From assembly GCA_913048545.1 (NCBI GenBank), contig CAJWWH010000045.1:1-12923 (forward strand): 12,923 bases of DNA. Direction: 5' to 3'. This document shows, one piece after another, positions 1 to 6,943 of the stretch (position 1 is the stretch's first letter; each line of letters begins with the position of its first letter). Both the position numbers and the translations under genes were made by a program. The DNA is from an uncultured Opitutia bacterium. GTDB taxonomy: Bacteria > Verrucomicrobiota > Verrucomicrobiae > Opitutales > MB11C04. Under the pieces are notes generated by a model that worked only from the letters and a program-made list of their open reading frames with translations, did not search any database and was not told where the DNA came from.

Positions 1-341
1 AACCGGTTATGCCTTCGGTTTCAAGCGTATACCCTGCCGCCAATTGGCATGAGCGCGAGACATTTGATATGTTTGGGATTCGATTTTCTGATCATCCTAA
101 TTTAAAACGCATTCTGATGTGGGACGATTATCCTTATTTTCCGCTTCGCAAAGAATTCCCGTTGGCTGGGATCGACACCCCTCTTCCCGCTGATGATGTG
201 GTTGAGGTTACGCAGGCTTCAGTTGAACCCGCTCCGATGATGGGGGGGCCATTTGTGTCTCCGAGTACAGGACCGGTGAGCGACTCGGAGCCCCGGGCTA
301 AAGATGAAAGTTGGACCGAAAGGAATGAGAAACCACTATGA
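1..341 (+). CDS. nuoC: NADH-quinone oxidoreductase subunit C, 3' part (partial)
   Basis: This is the C-terminal part of the 30-kDa subunit of complex I, a peripheral-arm protein that packs against NuoD near the quinone site and carries no cofactor. The reading frame is open from the window edge (first full codon at 3), so the gene begins upstream and the ATG at 9 is internal. The family signature is visible: ERETFDMFGIRFSDHPNLKR, followed by IL and then the FPLRKEFPLAG turn, equivalent to the usual HPLRKDFPL. About 55 further hydrophilic, Pro/Ser/Glu-rich residues follow, containing PMMGGPFV and EPRAKDESWTE. This tail is longer than in minimal NuoC proteins. A run of seven G (242-248) encodes Gly-Gly within it. 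The stop codon overlaps the nuoD start (ATGA at 338-341), so translation is probably coupled. NuoC is not fused to NuoD here, unlike in Escherichia coli. Confidence 0.95.
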   Translation, partial: PVMPSVSSVYPAANWHERETFDMFGIRFSDHPNLKRILMWDDYPYFPLRKEFPLAGIDTPLPADDVVEVTQASVEPAPMMGGPFVSPSTGPVSDSEPRAKDESWTERNEKPL

Positions 342-1576
342 GTACGACCAAGGAAATTTCGATCGGTGATATTGCTGCTCAGGGTGCCGAAGCATCTGCG
401 AAGCTTGATGGTGATAAGATGGCGTTAAATGTGGGTCCCTCTCATCCCACCACTCATGGAGTTCTTCGCTTAATCATGGAACTTAATGGTGATATCATTG
501 ATAAATGCGAACCTGTTCTCGGATATCTTCACCGTGGAGACGAGAAAATTGCCGAGAATATGACTTACAACCAGTTCGTTCCCTACACCGACCGGTTGGA
601 TTATCTCGCACCGCTTGCCAACAATGTTGCCTACGCTTTAACTGTGGAAAAGTTGACAAACATCGAGATTCCTCCCCGTTGTCAGGCAATCCGGGTTTTG
701 GTTTGTGAAATGGCCCGGATCTCGAGTCACCTTTTGGGCATGGGAGTATTTGGCATGGATGCAGGGGCTTGGACGCCCTTCATGTACACTTTCACGGAGC
801 GTGAGAAACTGTACACGCTTTTTGAAGAACTCACCGGTGCCCGATTTACCACCAGTTACACTCGAATTGGCGGAGTAGCCAGAGATATTCCCGATGGATG
901 GCTTGAGCGCGTGGACAAATTTGTTGATGAACTTCCCAAAGCTATTGCCGAGGTCGAGAAGTTAATGACCCGCAACCGGATATTTCTGGACCGAACCGAA
1001 GGTATTGGTGAAATTTCCAAGGAGGATGCTCTTGCATACGGTCTTACTGGTCCCAATCTTCGTGCCTGCGGTGTAGACCTTGATTTGCGCAAGGACAAAC
1101 CTTATTCCGGATATGAACAGTATGATTTTGATGTACCTATCGGAACCCGTGGAGATTGTTACGACAGGTATCTTGTCCGGATCGAGGAGGTGATTCAAAG
1201 CATTCGTATTATTAAGCAGGTAATTAAGGACTTCCCCACTGGAGCATGGTACGCGGAGGACGCAAAGAAAATTTTTGCTCCGCCCAAGGATAAAATTCTG
1301 ACCAGTATGGAAGAATTGATCCAAAACTTTATGATTGTGACTGAGGGTCCTCAAATCCCTTCCGGTGAGGTTTATTTTGAAGCAGAAAACCCGAAAGGCG
1401 CTCTTGGTTTCTATGTGGTTTTAAAAGGCGGGGGAGTTCCGTACAGAATGAAAATCAGGGCTCCCAGTTTTTGTAATTTGAGTATTTTAGAAAAACTGGC
1501 TCCTGGACATTTTCTTTCTGACATTACTGTTATCCTGGGAAGTCTTGATTTTGTAATGGGAGAATGTGACCGGTAA
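338..1576 (+). CDS. nuoD: NADH-quinone oxidoreductase subunit D (49-kDa, quinone site)
   Basis: The 412-residue product is the hydrogenase-derived large subunit of the complex I connecting module, which forms the quinone-reducing cavity with NuoB and NuoH. Visible hallmarks are GPSHPTTHGVLRL (residues 33-45), the family signature LHRGDEK (64-70), PYTDRLDYL (82-90), the long conserved middle part and the C-terminal DFVMGECDR. By spacing, His40 and Tyr89 match the quinone-headgroup ligands known in the family (His38/Tyr87 in Thermus, His59/Tyr108 in cattle). The nickel-binding cysteines of the ancestral hydrogenases are absent, as expected. Length is normal, allowing for about 28 residues before the conserved core. 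The ATG overlaps the nuoC stop by ATGA; an AAAGGA at 319-324 is rather distant (13 nt) for a ribosome binding site. Its 3' end is directly followed by nuoE. Confidence 0.98.
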   Translation: MSTTKEISIGDIAAQGAEASAKLDGDKMALNVGPSHPTTHGVLRLIMELNGDIIDKCEPVLGYLHRGDEKIAENMTYNQFVPYTDRLDYLAPLANNVAYALTVEKLTNIEIPPRCQAIRVLVCEMARISSHLLGMGVFGMDAGAWTPFMYTFTEREKLYTLFEELTGARFTTSYTRIGGVARDIPDGWLERVDKFVDELPKAIAEVEKLMTRNRIFLDRTEGIGEISKEDALAYGLTGPNLRACGVDLDLRKDKPYSGYEQYDFDVPIGTRGDCYDRYLVRIEEVIQSIRIIKQVIKDFPTGAWYAEDAKKIFAPPKDKILTSMEELIQNFMIVTEGPQIPSGEVYFEAENPKGALGFYVVLKGGGVPYRMKIRAPSFCNLSILEKLAPGHFLSDITVILGSLDFVMGECDR

Positions 1577-1586
1577 CCAAAATTCA

Positions 1587-2144
1587 ATGGAACTTTCTCA
1601 AGATACTTGCACCAAAATTGATGAAGTGATTCTTCGTTACCCCGAAAAACGAAGTGCCGCACTCATGGTTATTCATTTGATTCAGGATGAAATCGGATCA
1701 ATTTCTGATGAGGCATGTGCATGGATTGCGGAAAAACTTGAATTACAACCAATCAATATTAAGGAACTTATAACTTTTTATCCGATGCTTCGTGAAACTC
1801 CGTGGGCGGACAAGCATATTCGTGTATGCCGGACACTGCCCTGTGCTTTACGGGGATCCTATGCAACCTGTAAAGTGTTGGAGGAGAAGTTGGGGGTAAA
1901 GGAGGGGCATGTGCGGGAAGACGGCGAGTTTTCAATTGAATTCATGGAATGCCTCGCCGATTGCGGGGAAGGTCCCGTGGTCATGGTTGGAGAGGAAACT
2001 TATGAAAATATTGAAGGAAAAAAAGCGGTCAAATTTGCCGACCTCCTCGCGAAAGGGAAATTGAATTCTGCCCGAGATTTTGTCAGTTACGAGGAATCAC
2101 TTGTGAATGAACCTCCTTCCACGAAAACACCAAGCAAGAAATGA
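1587..2144 (+). CDS. nuoE: NADH-quinone oxidoreductase subunit E (24-kDa, 2Fe-2S)
   Basis: This thioredoxin-fold subunit of the NADH-dehydrogenase module carries cluster N1a next to the FMN of NuoF. From the ATG at 1587 the product has 185 residues. The four ligands are Cys81 and Cys86 (CRTLPC) and Cys122 and Cys126 (CLADC), giving the family pattern C-x4-C ... C-x3-C. The N-terminal helical domain (YPEKRSAALMVIHLIQDEIG) and the ITFYPM stretch before the thioredoxin domain are typical. About 25 hydrophilic residues extend past the usual end. The start is uncertain: an in-frame GTG at 1566 would overlap nuoD by 11 bp and add seven residues, with GGGAGA only 2 nt upstream. I prefer 1587 because the protein then begins at the usual distance from the YP motif, although no good Shine-Dalgarno precedes it. 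The stop overlaps the nuoF start (ATGA, 2141-2144). Confidence 0.95.
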   Translation: MELSQDTCTKIDEVILRYPEKRSAALMVIHLIQDEIGSISDEACAWIAEKLELQPINIKELITFYPMLRETPWADKHIRVCRTLPCALRGSYATCKVLEEKLGVKEGHVREDGEFSIEFMECLADCGEGPVVMVGEETYENIEGKKAVKFADLLAKGKLNSARDFVSYEESLVNEPPSTKTPSKK

Positions 2145-3493
2145 TCAAAAAAAATACACCGCAGGAAAGACGGATCATTCTCAAACACGCGGACGATCCA
2201 ACATATTCGAATAAAATCAGCTGCTACCTGAAGAACGGCGGATATAAAATGCTGAAGAAGGCTTTTAAAATGAAACCCGAGGAAATCGGTGAAGAAGTAA
2301 TGAAATCAGGTGTCCGGGGTAGGGGAGGAGCAGGTTTTCCCGCCGGAATGAAGTGGAAATTCTTAGACAGAAAGTCTGGGAAACCGATATATTTAATTTG
2401 TAATGCTGACGAGTCGGAACCCGGTACTTTCAAGGACAGACAGATTATGCACAAAGACCCTCATCAATTAATTGAGGGCATGATGATTGCGGCGTACGCA
2501 ATTCAGGCAAAGCAGGCTTTTATATACATCAGGGCAGAGTTTTTCGAAGGTGCCCGTATACTTGAGCAGGCAATTGCGGAAGCAAAGGAAAAGAAATTTT
2601 GTGGAGATAAGATTTTAGGATCCTCTTTTTCCTGTGATTTAGTGGTTCACCGTGGAGCGGGAGCTTACATTTGTGGCGAAGAAACCGGACTGATTGAATC
2701 CTTGGAGGGCAAAAGACCAAATCCAAGAATTAAACCACCCTATTTTCCGGCTGTGCTTGGGCTTTATCAATGTCCGACAATTGTGAATAATGTGGAAACT
2801 CTCTGCAATGTTAAGCACATCCTAGAGATTGGAGGCGAAAAATTTTCCAAGATTGGAAAACCAAATAACACTGGCACCCGAATCTGGTGTGTTTCCGGGC
2901 AGGTCAAAAAACCGGGCTATTACGAGTTTGAATGTGGCGCTCTTACTTTGGGAGAAATGATTTATGATGTATGCGGCGGGTTGTTGCCCGGACGCACCCT
3001 GAAAGCAGTCATTCCCGGTGGTTCATCCTCCAAAATTTTACGGGCAGATGAAAGGTTTTCCGGCAAGTTAAAGGACGGTACTGAATTTGATTGGGGAATC
3101 GAAGACATTCCTCTCGATTTTGATGGTCCTGCTTCGGTTGGTAGTATGTCTGGTTCGGGTGGGATCATCATTATGGATGACACCGTTGACATGGTGGAAG
3201 CGATGGCGAATATTAATGCTTTTTACGCACATGAATCATGTGGTCAATGCACCCCTTGCAGGGAAGGATCACTTTGGATGAGAAAGATTACCAAGCGTAT
3301 GTGCAATGGTGATGCCCGGGATGAGGATGCTGATTTGCTACTATCAGTCGCGAATCAAATTGAGGGCCGAACAATTTGTGCCTTCGGGGAAGCGGCAGCT
3401 TGGCCGACTCAAAGTTTTATCGCCAAATTTCGTCAAGAATTTGAAGGAAAATCCAAAAATGGAAATAAGAGACCTTCCCTCCAATTAATTTAA
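2141..3493 (+). CDS. nuoF: NADH-quinone oxidoreductase subunit F (51-kDa, FMN and NADH binding)
   Basis: The 450-residue product is the catalytic entry point of complex I: it oxidises NADH with FMN and passes electrons through a 4Fe-4S cluster (N3). The glycine-rich FMN/NADH loop is GRGGAGFPAGMKW (residues 60-72). It is followed by ESEPGTFKDR (91-100), then GAGAYICGEETGLIESLEG (172-190) with the glutamates of the NADH site. The cluster ligands are Cys367, Cys370 and Cys373 in ESCGQCTPCREG (365-376) plus Cys413 in ICAFGEAAAWP, all in place. Length is usual. The ATG overlaps the nuoE stop by four bases. No Shine-Dalgarno is visible before it, so initiation probably depends on coupling. Eight A (2147-2154) follow the start codon almost at once, encoding Lys-Lys near the N-terminus. 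nuoG begins 6 bp after the stop. Confidence 0.98.
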   Translation: MIKKNTPQERRIILKHADDPTYSNKISCYLKNGGYKMLKKAFKMKPEEIGEEVMKSGVRGRGGAGFPAGMKWKFLDRKSGKPIYLICNADESEPGTFKDRQIMHKDPHQLIEGMMIAAYAIQAKQAFIYIRAEFFEGARILEQAIAEAKEKKFCGDKILGSSFSCDLVVHRGAGAYICGEETGLIESLEGKRPNPRIKPPYFPAVLGLYQCPTIVNNVETLCNVKHILEIGGEKFSKIGKPNNTGTRIWCVSGQVKKPGYYEFECGALTLGEMIYDVCGGLLPGRTLKAVIPGGSSSKILRADERFSGKLKDGTEFDWGIEDIPLDFDGPASVGSMSGSGGIIIMDDTVDMVEAMANINAFYAHESCGQCTPCREGSLWMRKITKRMCNGDARDEDADLLLSVANQIEGRTICAFGEAAAWPTQSFIAKFRQEFEGKSKNGNKRPSLQLI

Positions 3494-3499
3494 TTTTTT

Positions 3500-5197
3500 A
3501 TGGGCACGAACGGTAAATCTCCCACGGTTGCGATTAATCTTGATGGACAGGATGTCGAAGTACCTGCTGGCATCAATATCGTGGAAGCGGCAGCAATTCA
3601 TGGTACTGAAGTCCCTCACTATTGCTATCATCCACAACTCAGCATCGCCGGGAATTGCAGAATGTGTCTAGTGGAGATGGGGACCCCGATGAGAGACCGA
3701 GGCACAGGTGATGCCATTCTTGACGAAAACGGTGTTCAAAAAATTGGATGGATTCCCAAACCGGTGATTGGATGCGGTACAAATGTATCCCCCGGCATGC
3801 ATGTGAAGACGAAATCCAAAATGGTCACTAATTCGCAGGAGGGGATCATGGAATTTCTACTGGTTAATCATCCATTGGATTGTCCCATTTGTGATCAGGC
3901 GGGTGAGTGTAGACTGCAGGAATTTGCTACCGATTACGGTCGAGGATACAGCCGCTATGTAGAGCGTAAAAATGTGAAACCTAAGAGAACGAGGCTAGGA
4001 CCACGAGTCACCCTTGACGATGAGCGTTGTATACTGTGCTCCCGTTGTATTCGTTTTTGCCAAGAGGTTGTCGATGATGATGTGCTTGGCTTTGTGGACC
4101 GTGGGAGTTTTTCAACTCTTACCTGTTTCCCAGGCAAAGAATTGTCCAATAATTATTCTTTGAATACGGTCGATTTATGTCCAGTGGGTGCATTGACAAG
4201 TTCGGATTTCAGATTTAAAATGCGGGTTTGGTTTCTTAAAGAATCCCGCAGTATATGCACTGAAAGCAGTGCCGGCGCAAACACCTTGGTCTCAAGCCGA
4301 GAAGGCGAGATTTACCGGATTACTCCCCGCAGAAACGATTCAGTCAATGATAGTTGGATGCCTGACAGCGGGCGAGAATTGTACAAGCAGGTTAAATCGG
4401 AGAAACGAATTACTTCACCGGTCATATCCGGTGAACAGTCAAGTCTGACTGAGGCACTTTCTGCTGCGGGAGATCTTTTGAGAAACAAGAAAGTGGGGGT
4501 TGTCGGATCATGCAGATCTTCGGTTGAGGAGTTGTATCTGTTAAATAAACTGGCCAAGAATATAAAAGCGAAGAAATTTTTGCGTGGTCATTTTGGAGAG
4601 GACGACGGCATTCTGCTTTCCGCAGACCGGACTCCCAATCTTCGCGGTGCGCTTGCCACTGGATTTTTCACCAAATATCCCAAAGAATCATTGAATGATG
4701 TTTCTATTGCGATCGGGAAATCTCAGGTGGAGGTCCTTATTGTGGTCGGCGAAGAATTGACTGATTCAGGAGTTACTGCGGAAAGCCTCAAGGGAGTTCC
4801 GATTGTGTATTTGGGTACCCATCGTAACTCGACTTCCGATTTGGCGGAGGTGGTTGTTCCCACGCTCACTCCCTTCGAAAAAAGCGGATCTTTTATCAAC
4901 AGAAATTTCCGACTTCAGTCTTTTAGACAGTCCGTGCCGGGTCCAGCGGGACTTCTTCCCGATCTTCATTTGTTTGCCTCGTTGATTTCTTCTTTGGGCG
5001 ATCACAAACAGAGCTCCGACCTTGCTGAAGTTTGGAAGGAAATTGGAAAACCATCAACCAGTGTATTCAAGGGTTTAACTTTTTCCCGAATTTCAGATGA
5101 AGGCACACAGTTAGATAGTTCGAAATGGGATAGTTTTTCATTTGTTGAAAAAGAAGCTCTCCATTACACACCCATCCCACAACTTCAGGAGGCTTAG
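3500..5197 (+). CDS. nuoG: NADH-quinone oxidoreductase subunit G (short form, three Fe-S clusters)
   Basis: This is the large Fe-S subunit of the NADH module. The N-terminal ferredoxin domain binds a 2Fe-2S cluster (Cys42, Cys53, Cys56, Cys92). Next comes His124-x3-Cys128-x2-Cys131-x5-Cys137 for one 4Fe-4S cluster (N5 type), then Cys177, Cys180 and Cys183 with Cys227 (VDLCPVGAL) for another (N4 type). The optional fourth cluster N7 is lost: only Cys253 of its site remains, and the other positions are Ser256, Ala260 and Pro288. The molybdopterin-oxidoreductase-like region (about 250-565) is strongly reduced. The protein has 565 residues, against about 780 in Thermus and 900 in E. coli, yet the late motif FEKSGSFINRNFRLQSF (459-475) persists. 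There is no frameshift or internal stop, so this is a compact form rather than a broken gene. The start lies 6 bp after nuoF in a T-rich stretch without a Shine-Dalgarno. Confidence 0.96.
   Translation: MGTNGKSPTVAINLDGQDVEVPAGINIVEAAAIHGTEVPHYCYHPQLSIAGNCRMCLVEMGTPMRDRGTGDAILDENGVQKIGWIPKPVIGCGTNVSPGMHVKTKSKMVTNSQEGIMEFLLVNHPLDCPICDQAGECRLQEFATDYGRGYSRYVERKNVKPKRTRLGPRVTLDDERCILCSRCIRFCQEVVDDDVLGFVDRGSFSTLTCFPGKELSNNYSLNTVDLCPVGALTSSDFRFKMRVWFLKESRSICTESSAGANTLVSSREGEIYRITPRRNDSVNDSWMPDSGRELYKQVKSEKRITSPVISGEQSSLTEALSAAGDLLRNKKVGVVGSCRSSVEELYLLNKLAKNIKAKKFLRGHFGEDDGILLSADRTPNLRGALATGFFTKYPKESLNDVSIAIGKSQVEVLIVVGEELTDSGVTAESLKGVPIVYLGTHRNSTSDLAEVVVPTLTPFEKSGSFINRNFRLQSFRQSVPGPAGLLPDLHLFASLISSLGDHKQSSDLAEVWKEIGKPSTSVFKGLTFSRISDEGTQLDSSKWDSFSFVEKEALHYTPIPQLQEA
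5187..5192 (+). promoter_or_regulatory. Ribosome binding site of nuoH
   Basis: A perfect AGGAGG lies inside the last codons of nuoG, 11 nt before the nuoH ATG at 5204. It is the strongest Shine-Dalgarno in the operon and fixes the nuoH start. The spacing is slightly long. It contrasts with the nuoF, nuoG, nuoI and nuoL starts, which have none. Confidence 0.75.
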
Positions 5198-5203
5198 TTC
5201 AAA

Positions 5204-6322
5204 ATGTTCGAATTTGATGTGCTTCTAATGGTTGGACTAAAAGTTCTTTTTGCTTTGTTAATGATCGGAGCCGTGATGACCATGGCGGGATATTCTGTGC
5301 TCGCAGAAAGAAAAGTGAGCGCATGGATGCAGGGACGTGTCGGTCCCAACCGCACCGTGTTACCACTGGTGGGTCATATTCCTTTTCTTGGAAGCTTCTT
5401 GAGAGGTTTGGGCATGTTTCAACCTCTTGCGGACGGATTAAAATTTTTGTTCAAGGAAGAAATAATTCCGGGGCATGTTAACAAGCTATACTACAATCTT
5501 GCACCCATTGTTGCCTTGGTTCCAGCTCTCACCACCATGACTGTTCTTCCTTTTGGTGAATTTTTTACGGAGGAAGGAAAATCCGTTCCTTTGATGCTCG
5601 CTAATTTAGAGGTCGGAATCCTCTTCGTACTGGCTGTTTCCTCTTTGGGAGTCTATGGCATAGTGTTGGCAGGTTGGTCCTCCAACAGTAAGTATCCTTT
5701 CCTTGGTGGCATACGGTCCTCGGCTCAGATGATATCCTACGAATTAGCGATGGGACTATCTCTGCTACCCATTTTTCTCTGGGTTAGTGTACCCGGAACG
5801 GGAGCAATGGGACTTAGTCTTGTTGATATTGTGAATTCTCAAAGCAATGGAGCCTGGCTTGTTTTAGTTCAACCCTTATCAGCATTTATATTTTTGATCG
5901 CATTATTTGCGGAAACTAACCGGCTTCCTTTTGACATGCCTGAATCTGAAACTGATTTAGTGGGAGGGTTTCACACCGAATACGGCGGGTTTAAATTTGG
6001 AATATTCTTTGTGGCTGAATATGCTCATATTGTCGTTGGATCCGCTATTTTCACCACAATTTTTCTTGGAGGATGGCACTTTCTTCCCTGGATTTCTGAC
6101 CCATGGCCATCGACTTGGATCGGAACTTTAATCGGGATTGGATGGTTTTTAGCAAAGACCATATTCTTAATCTTTTTCTTTATCTGGATTCGATGGACAC
6201 TTCCCCGTTTTCGTTACGACCAAGTTATGAGCCTTGGGTGGACAAAGCTTCTTCCCCTCGCACTGCTCAATCTGATTTTTTATGTCTTGCTTGTGACCTG
6301 GCTTGATCAACCACCCGCTTAA
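5204..6322 (+). CDS. nuoH: NADH-quinone oxidoreductase subunit H (membrane quinone-site subunit)
   Basis: NuoH (372 residues, about eight membrane helices) joins the membrane arm to the peripheral arm and forms the entrance and floor of the quinone chamber. Family motifs are clear: AERKVSAWMQGRVGPNR (34-50), QPLADGLKFLFKEEIIPG (74-90), the glycine/serine stretch around GWSSNSKYPFLGGIRSSAQM (157-176) with YELAMGLSL after it, and AETNRLPFDMPESETDLVGG (236-255) followed by FHTEYGGFKFG and AEYAH. The charged residues that link the quinone site to the membrane arm lie in these segments. Between GPNR (47-50) and the Ala-Asp of QPLADG there are 25 residues instead of about 10 in E. coli, so the first cytoplasmic loop carries an insertion of about 15 residues (within 51-72). 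The ORF starts 6 bp after nuoG with AGGAGG upstream. Confidence 0.97.
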   Translation: MFEFDVLLMVGLKVLFALLMIGAVMTMAGYSVLAERKVSAWMQGRVGPNRTVLPLVGHIPFLGSFLRGLGMFQPLADGLKFLFKEEIIPGHVNKLYYNLAPIVALVPALTTMTVLPFGEFFTEEGKSVPLMLANLEVGILFVLAVSSLGVYGIVLAGWSSNSKYPFLGGIRSSAQMISYELAMGLSLLPIFLWVSVPGTGAMGLSLVDIVNSQSNGAWLVLVQPLSAFIFLIALFAETNRLPFDMPESETDLVGGFHTEYGGFKFGIFFVAEYAHIVVGSAIFTTIFLGGWHFLPWISDPWPSTWIGTLIGIGWFLAKTIFLIFFFIWIRWTLPRFRYDQVMSLGWTKLLPLALLNLIFYVLLVTWLDQPPA

Positions 6323-6333
6323 ATTATCTGACC

Positions 6334-6879
6334 ATGGCCAAAACTGTAGTACTCGAACGCAAACCGCTTTCTTTTTCAGAAAGAACATACCTCCCCCAGA
6401 TTGTAACTGGACTTAAGACGACTTTTTCAAATATGTTTAAGAGTAAAGTCACGCTTCAATATCCTGAAGAAAAACCCATTATTCCTCAAAATTATCGTGG
6501 GGTTCCCACATTGGTTAAAGATCCTAACGGACGTGAAAAGTGTGTGTCCTGTCAATTATGCGAGTTTGTTTGTCCGCCCAAAGCAATTCGGATAACCCCT
6601 GGTTCCGTCCCCGAAGATGAAGAAGAAAGGGAGCATGTTGAAAAAGCTCCTCAGGAGTTTGAAATTAACATGCTTCGTTGCATTTATTGCGGATATTGCC
6701 AAGAAGTCTGTCCTGAGGAAGCGATCTATCTGCAGGAGGAATATTCTTTATCGGGCTATACCCGGGAGGAAATGATTAATAAAAAAGATAAACTTTATGA
6801 GCTAGGAGGAACTCTACCCGATTCACACTACAAGTGGGACAGGAAGAAAACGGCGGAGGGGAATGGAAATGAACATTAG
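6334..6879 (+). CDS. nuoI: NADH-quinone oxidoreductase subunit I (2 x 4Fe-4S ferredoxin type)
   Basis: This 181-residue, 8Fe-8S ferredoxin-like subunit carries clusters N6a and N6b, which hand electrons from NuoG to NuoB. Ligand sets are Cys70-x2-Cys73-x2-Cys76-x3-Cys80 (CVSCQLCEFVCP) and Cys116-x2-Cys119-x2-Cys122-x3-Cys126 (CIYCGYCQEVCP), both complete. The amphipathic N-terminus (residues 15-50), ending in YPEEKPIIPQNYRG, is the part that docks on NuoH in the family. Between the two cluster motifs lies an acidic loop (EDEEERE), with overall spacing normal for bacterial NuoI. The C-terminus is hydrophilic, and EEYSLSGYTREEMI resembles the usual C-terminal segment. It follows nuoH after 11 bp and has no evident Shine-Dalgarno. 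Its stop codon sits inside a small inverted repeat, and the longest gap of the operon follows. Confidence 0.97.
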   Translation: MAKTVVLERKPLSFSERTYLPQIVTGLKTTFSNMFKSKVTLQYPEEKPIIPQNYRGVPTLVKDPNGREKCVSCQLCEFVCPPKAIRITPGSVPEDEEEREHVEKAPQEFEINMLRCIYCGYCQEVCPEEAIYLQEEYSLSGYTREEMINKKDKLYELGGTLPDSHYKWDRKKTAEGNGNEH

Positions 6880-6900
6880 ACCAACTACCTAACTGTCTAA
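6876..6900 (+). repeat. Small inverted repeat at the nuoI stop (possible weak hairpin)
   Basis: TTAGAC (6876-6881) and GTCTAA (6895-6900) are perfect 6-bp inverted repeats separated by 13 nt. The first arm contains the nuoI stop codon. A T-rich stretch (TTGATTTTT) follows within a few bases. The stem is AT-rich and short, so this is at most a weak pause, processing or attenuation site. It is not a convincing terminator, especially as the membrane-arm genes downstream must be made in equal amounts. The repeat itself is certain; any role is speculation. Confidence 0.35.
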
Positions 6901-6943
6901 TCTTGATTTTTCCCCATATTTGCTTATTCACTAGAGGCAATTC
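6880..6943 (+). other. nuoI-nuoJ intergenic spacer (longest in the operon)
   Basis: This 64-bp AT-rich spacer is the only substantial gap in the operon. It contains the right part of the small inverted repeat, a T-rich run and, at its end, the ribosome binding site of nuoJ. A very weak promoter-like pair, TTGATT (6903-6908) and TATTCA (6925-6930) 16 nt apart, can be read here, but such matches are common in AT-rich DNA. No small ORF of note is seen. Confidence 0.5.
6933..6937 (+). promoter_or_regulatory. Ribosome binding site that supports the TTG start of nuoJ
   Basis: AGAGG lies 6 nt before the TTG at 6944, an ideal distance. It decides the start of nuoJ, because the first in-frame ATG further on would remove the first membrane helix. 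Confidence 0.6.

Noticed and set aside
242..248. Run of seven G in nuoC as a phase-variation or frameshift site.
   Set aside because: The frame is open across it, the run lies in a variable tail and encodes Gly-Gly; nothing suggests switching. A similar A8 run at 2147-2154 at the nuoF start is also just Lys codons.
962..1354. 130-codon ORF on the - strand inside nuoD, and other antisense ORFs.
   Set aside because: Shadow frames of strongly supported nuo genes; no ribosome binding site, domain or codon pattern of their own.
3659..3775. Long spacing (35 residues) between the third and fourth Cys of the NuoG 2Fe-2S domain.
   Set aside because: Thermus Nqo3 has almost the same spacing (Cys48 to Cys83), so this is a known variant of the family, not a novelty.
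6595..6680. Acidic segment between the two 4Fe-4S motifs of NuoI as a possible insertion.
   Set aside because: The distance between the two motifs (Cys80 to Cys116) is normal for bacterial NuoI; only the composition is acidic.
6903..6930. Possible sigma-70 promoter (TTGATT, 16 nt, TATTCA) before nuoJ.
   Set aside because: Both boxes match poorly and occur by chance in AT-rich DNA; kept only as a remark in the spacer entry.
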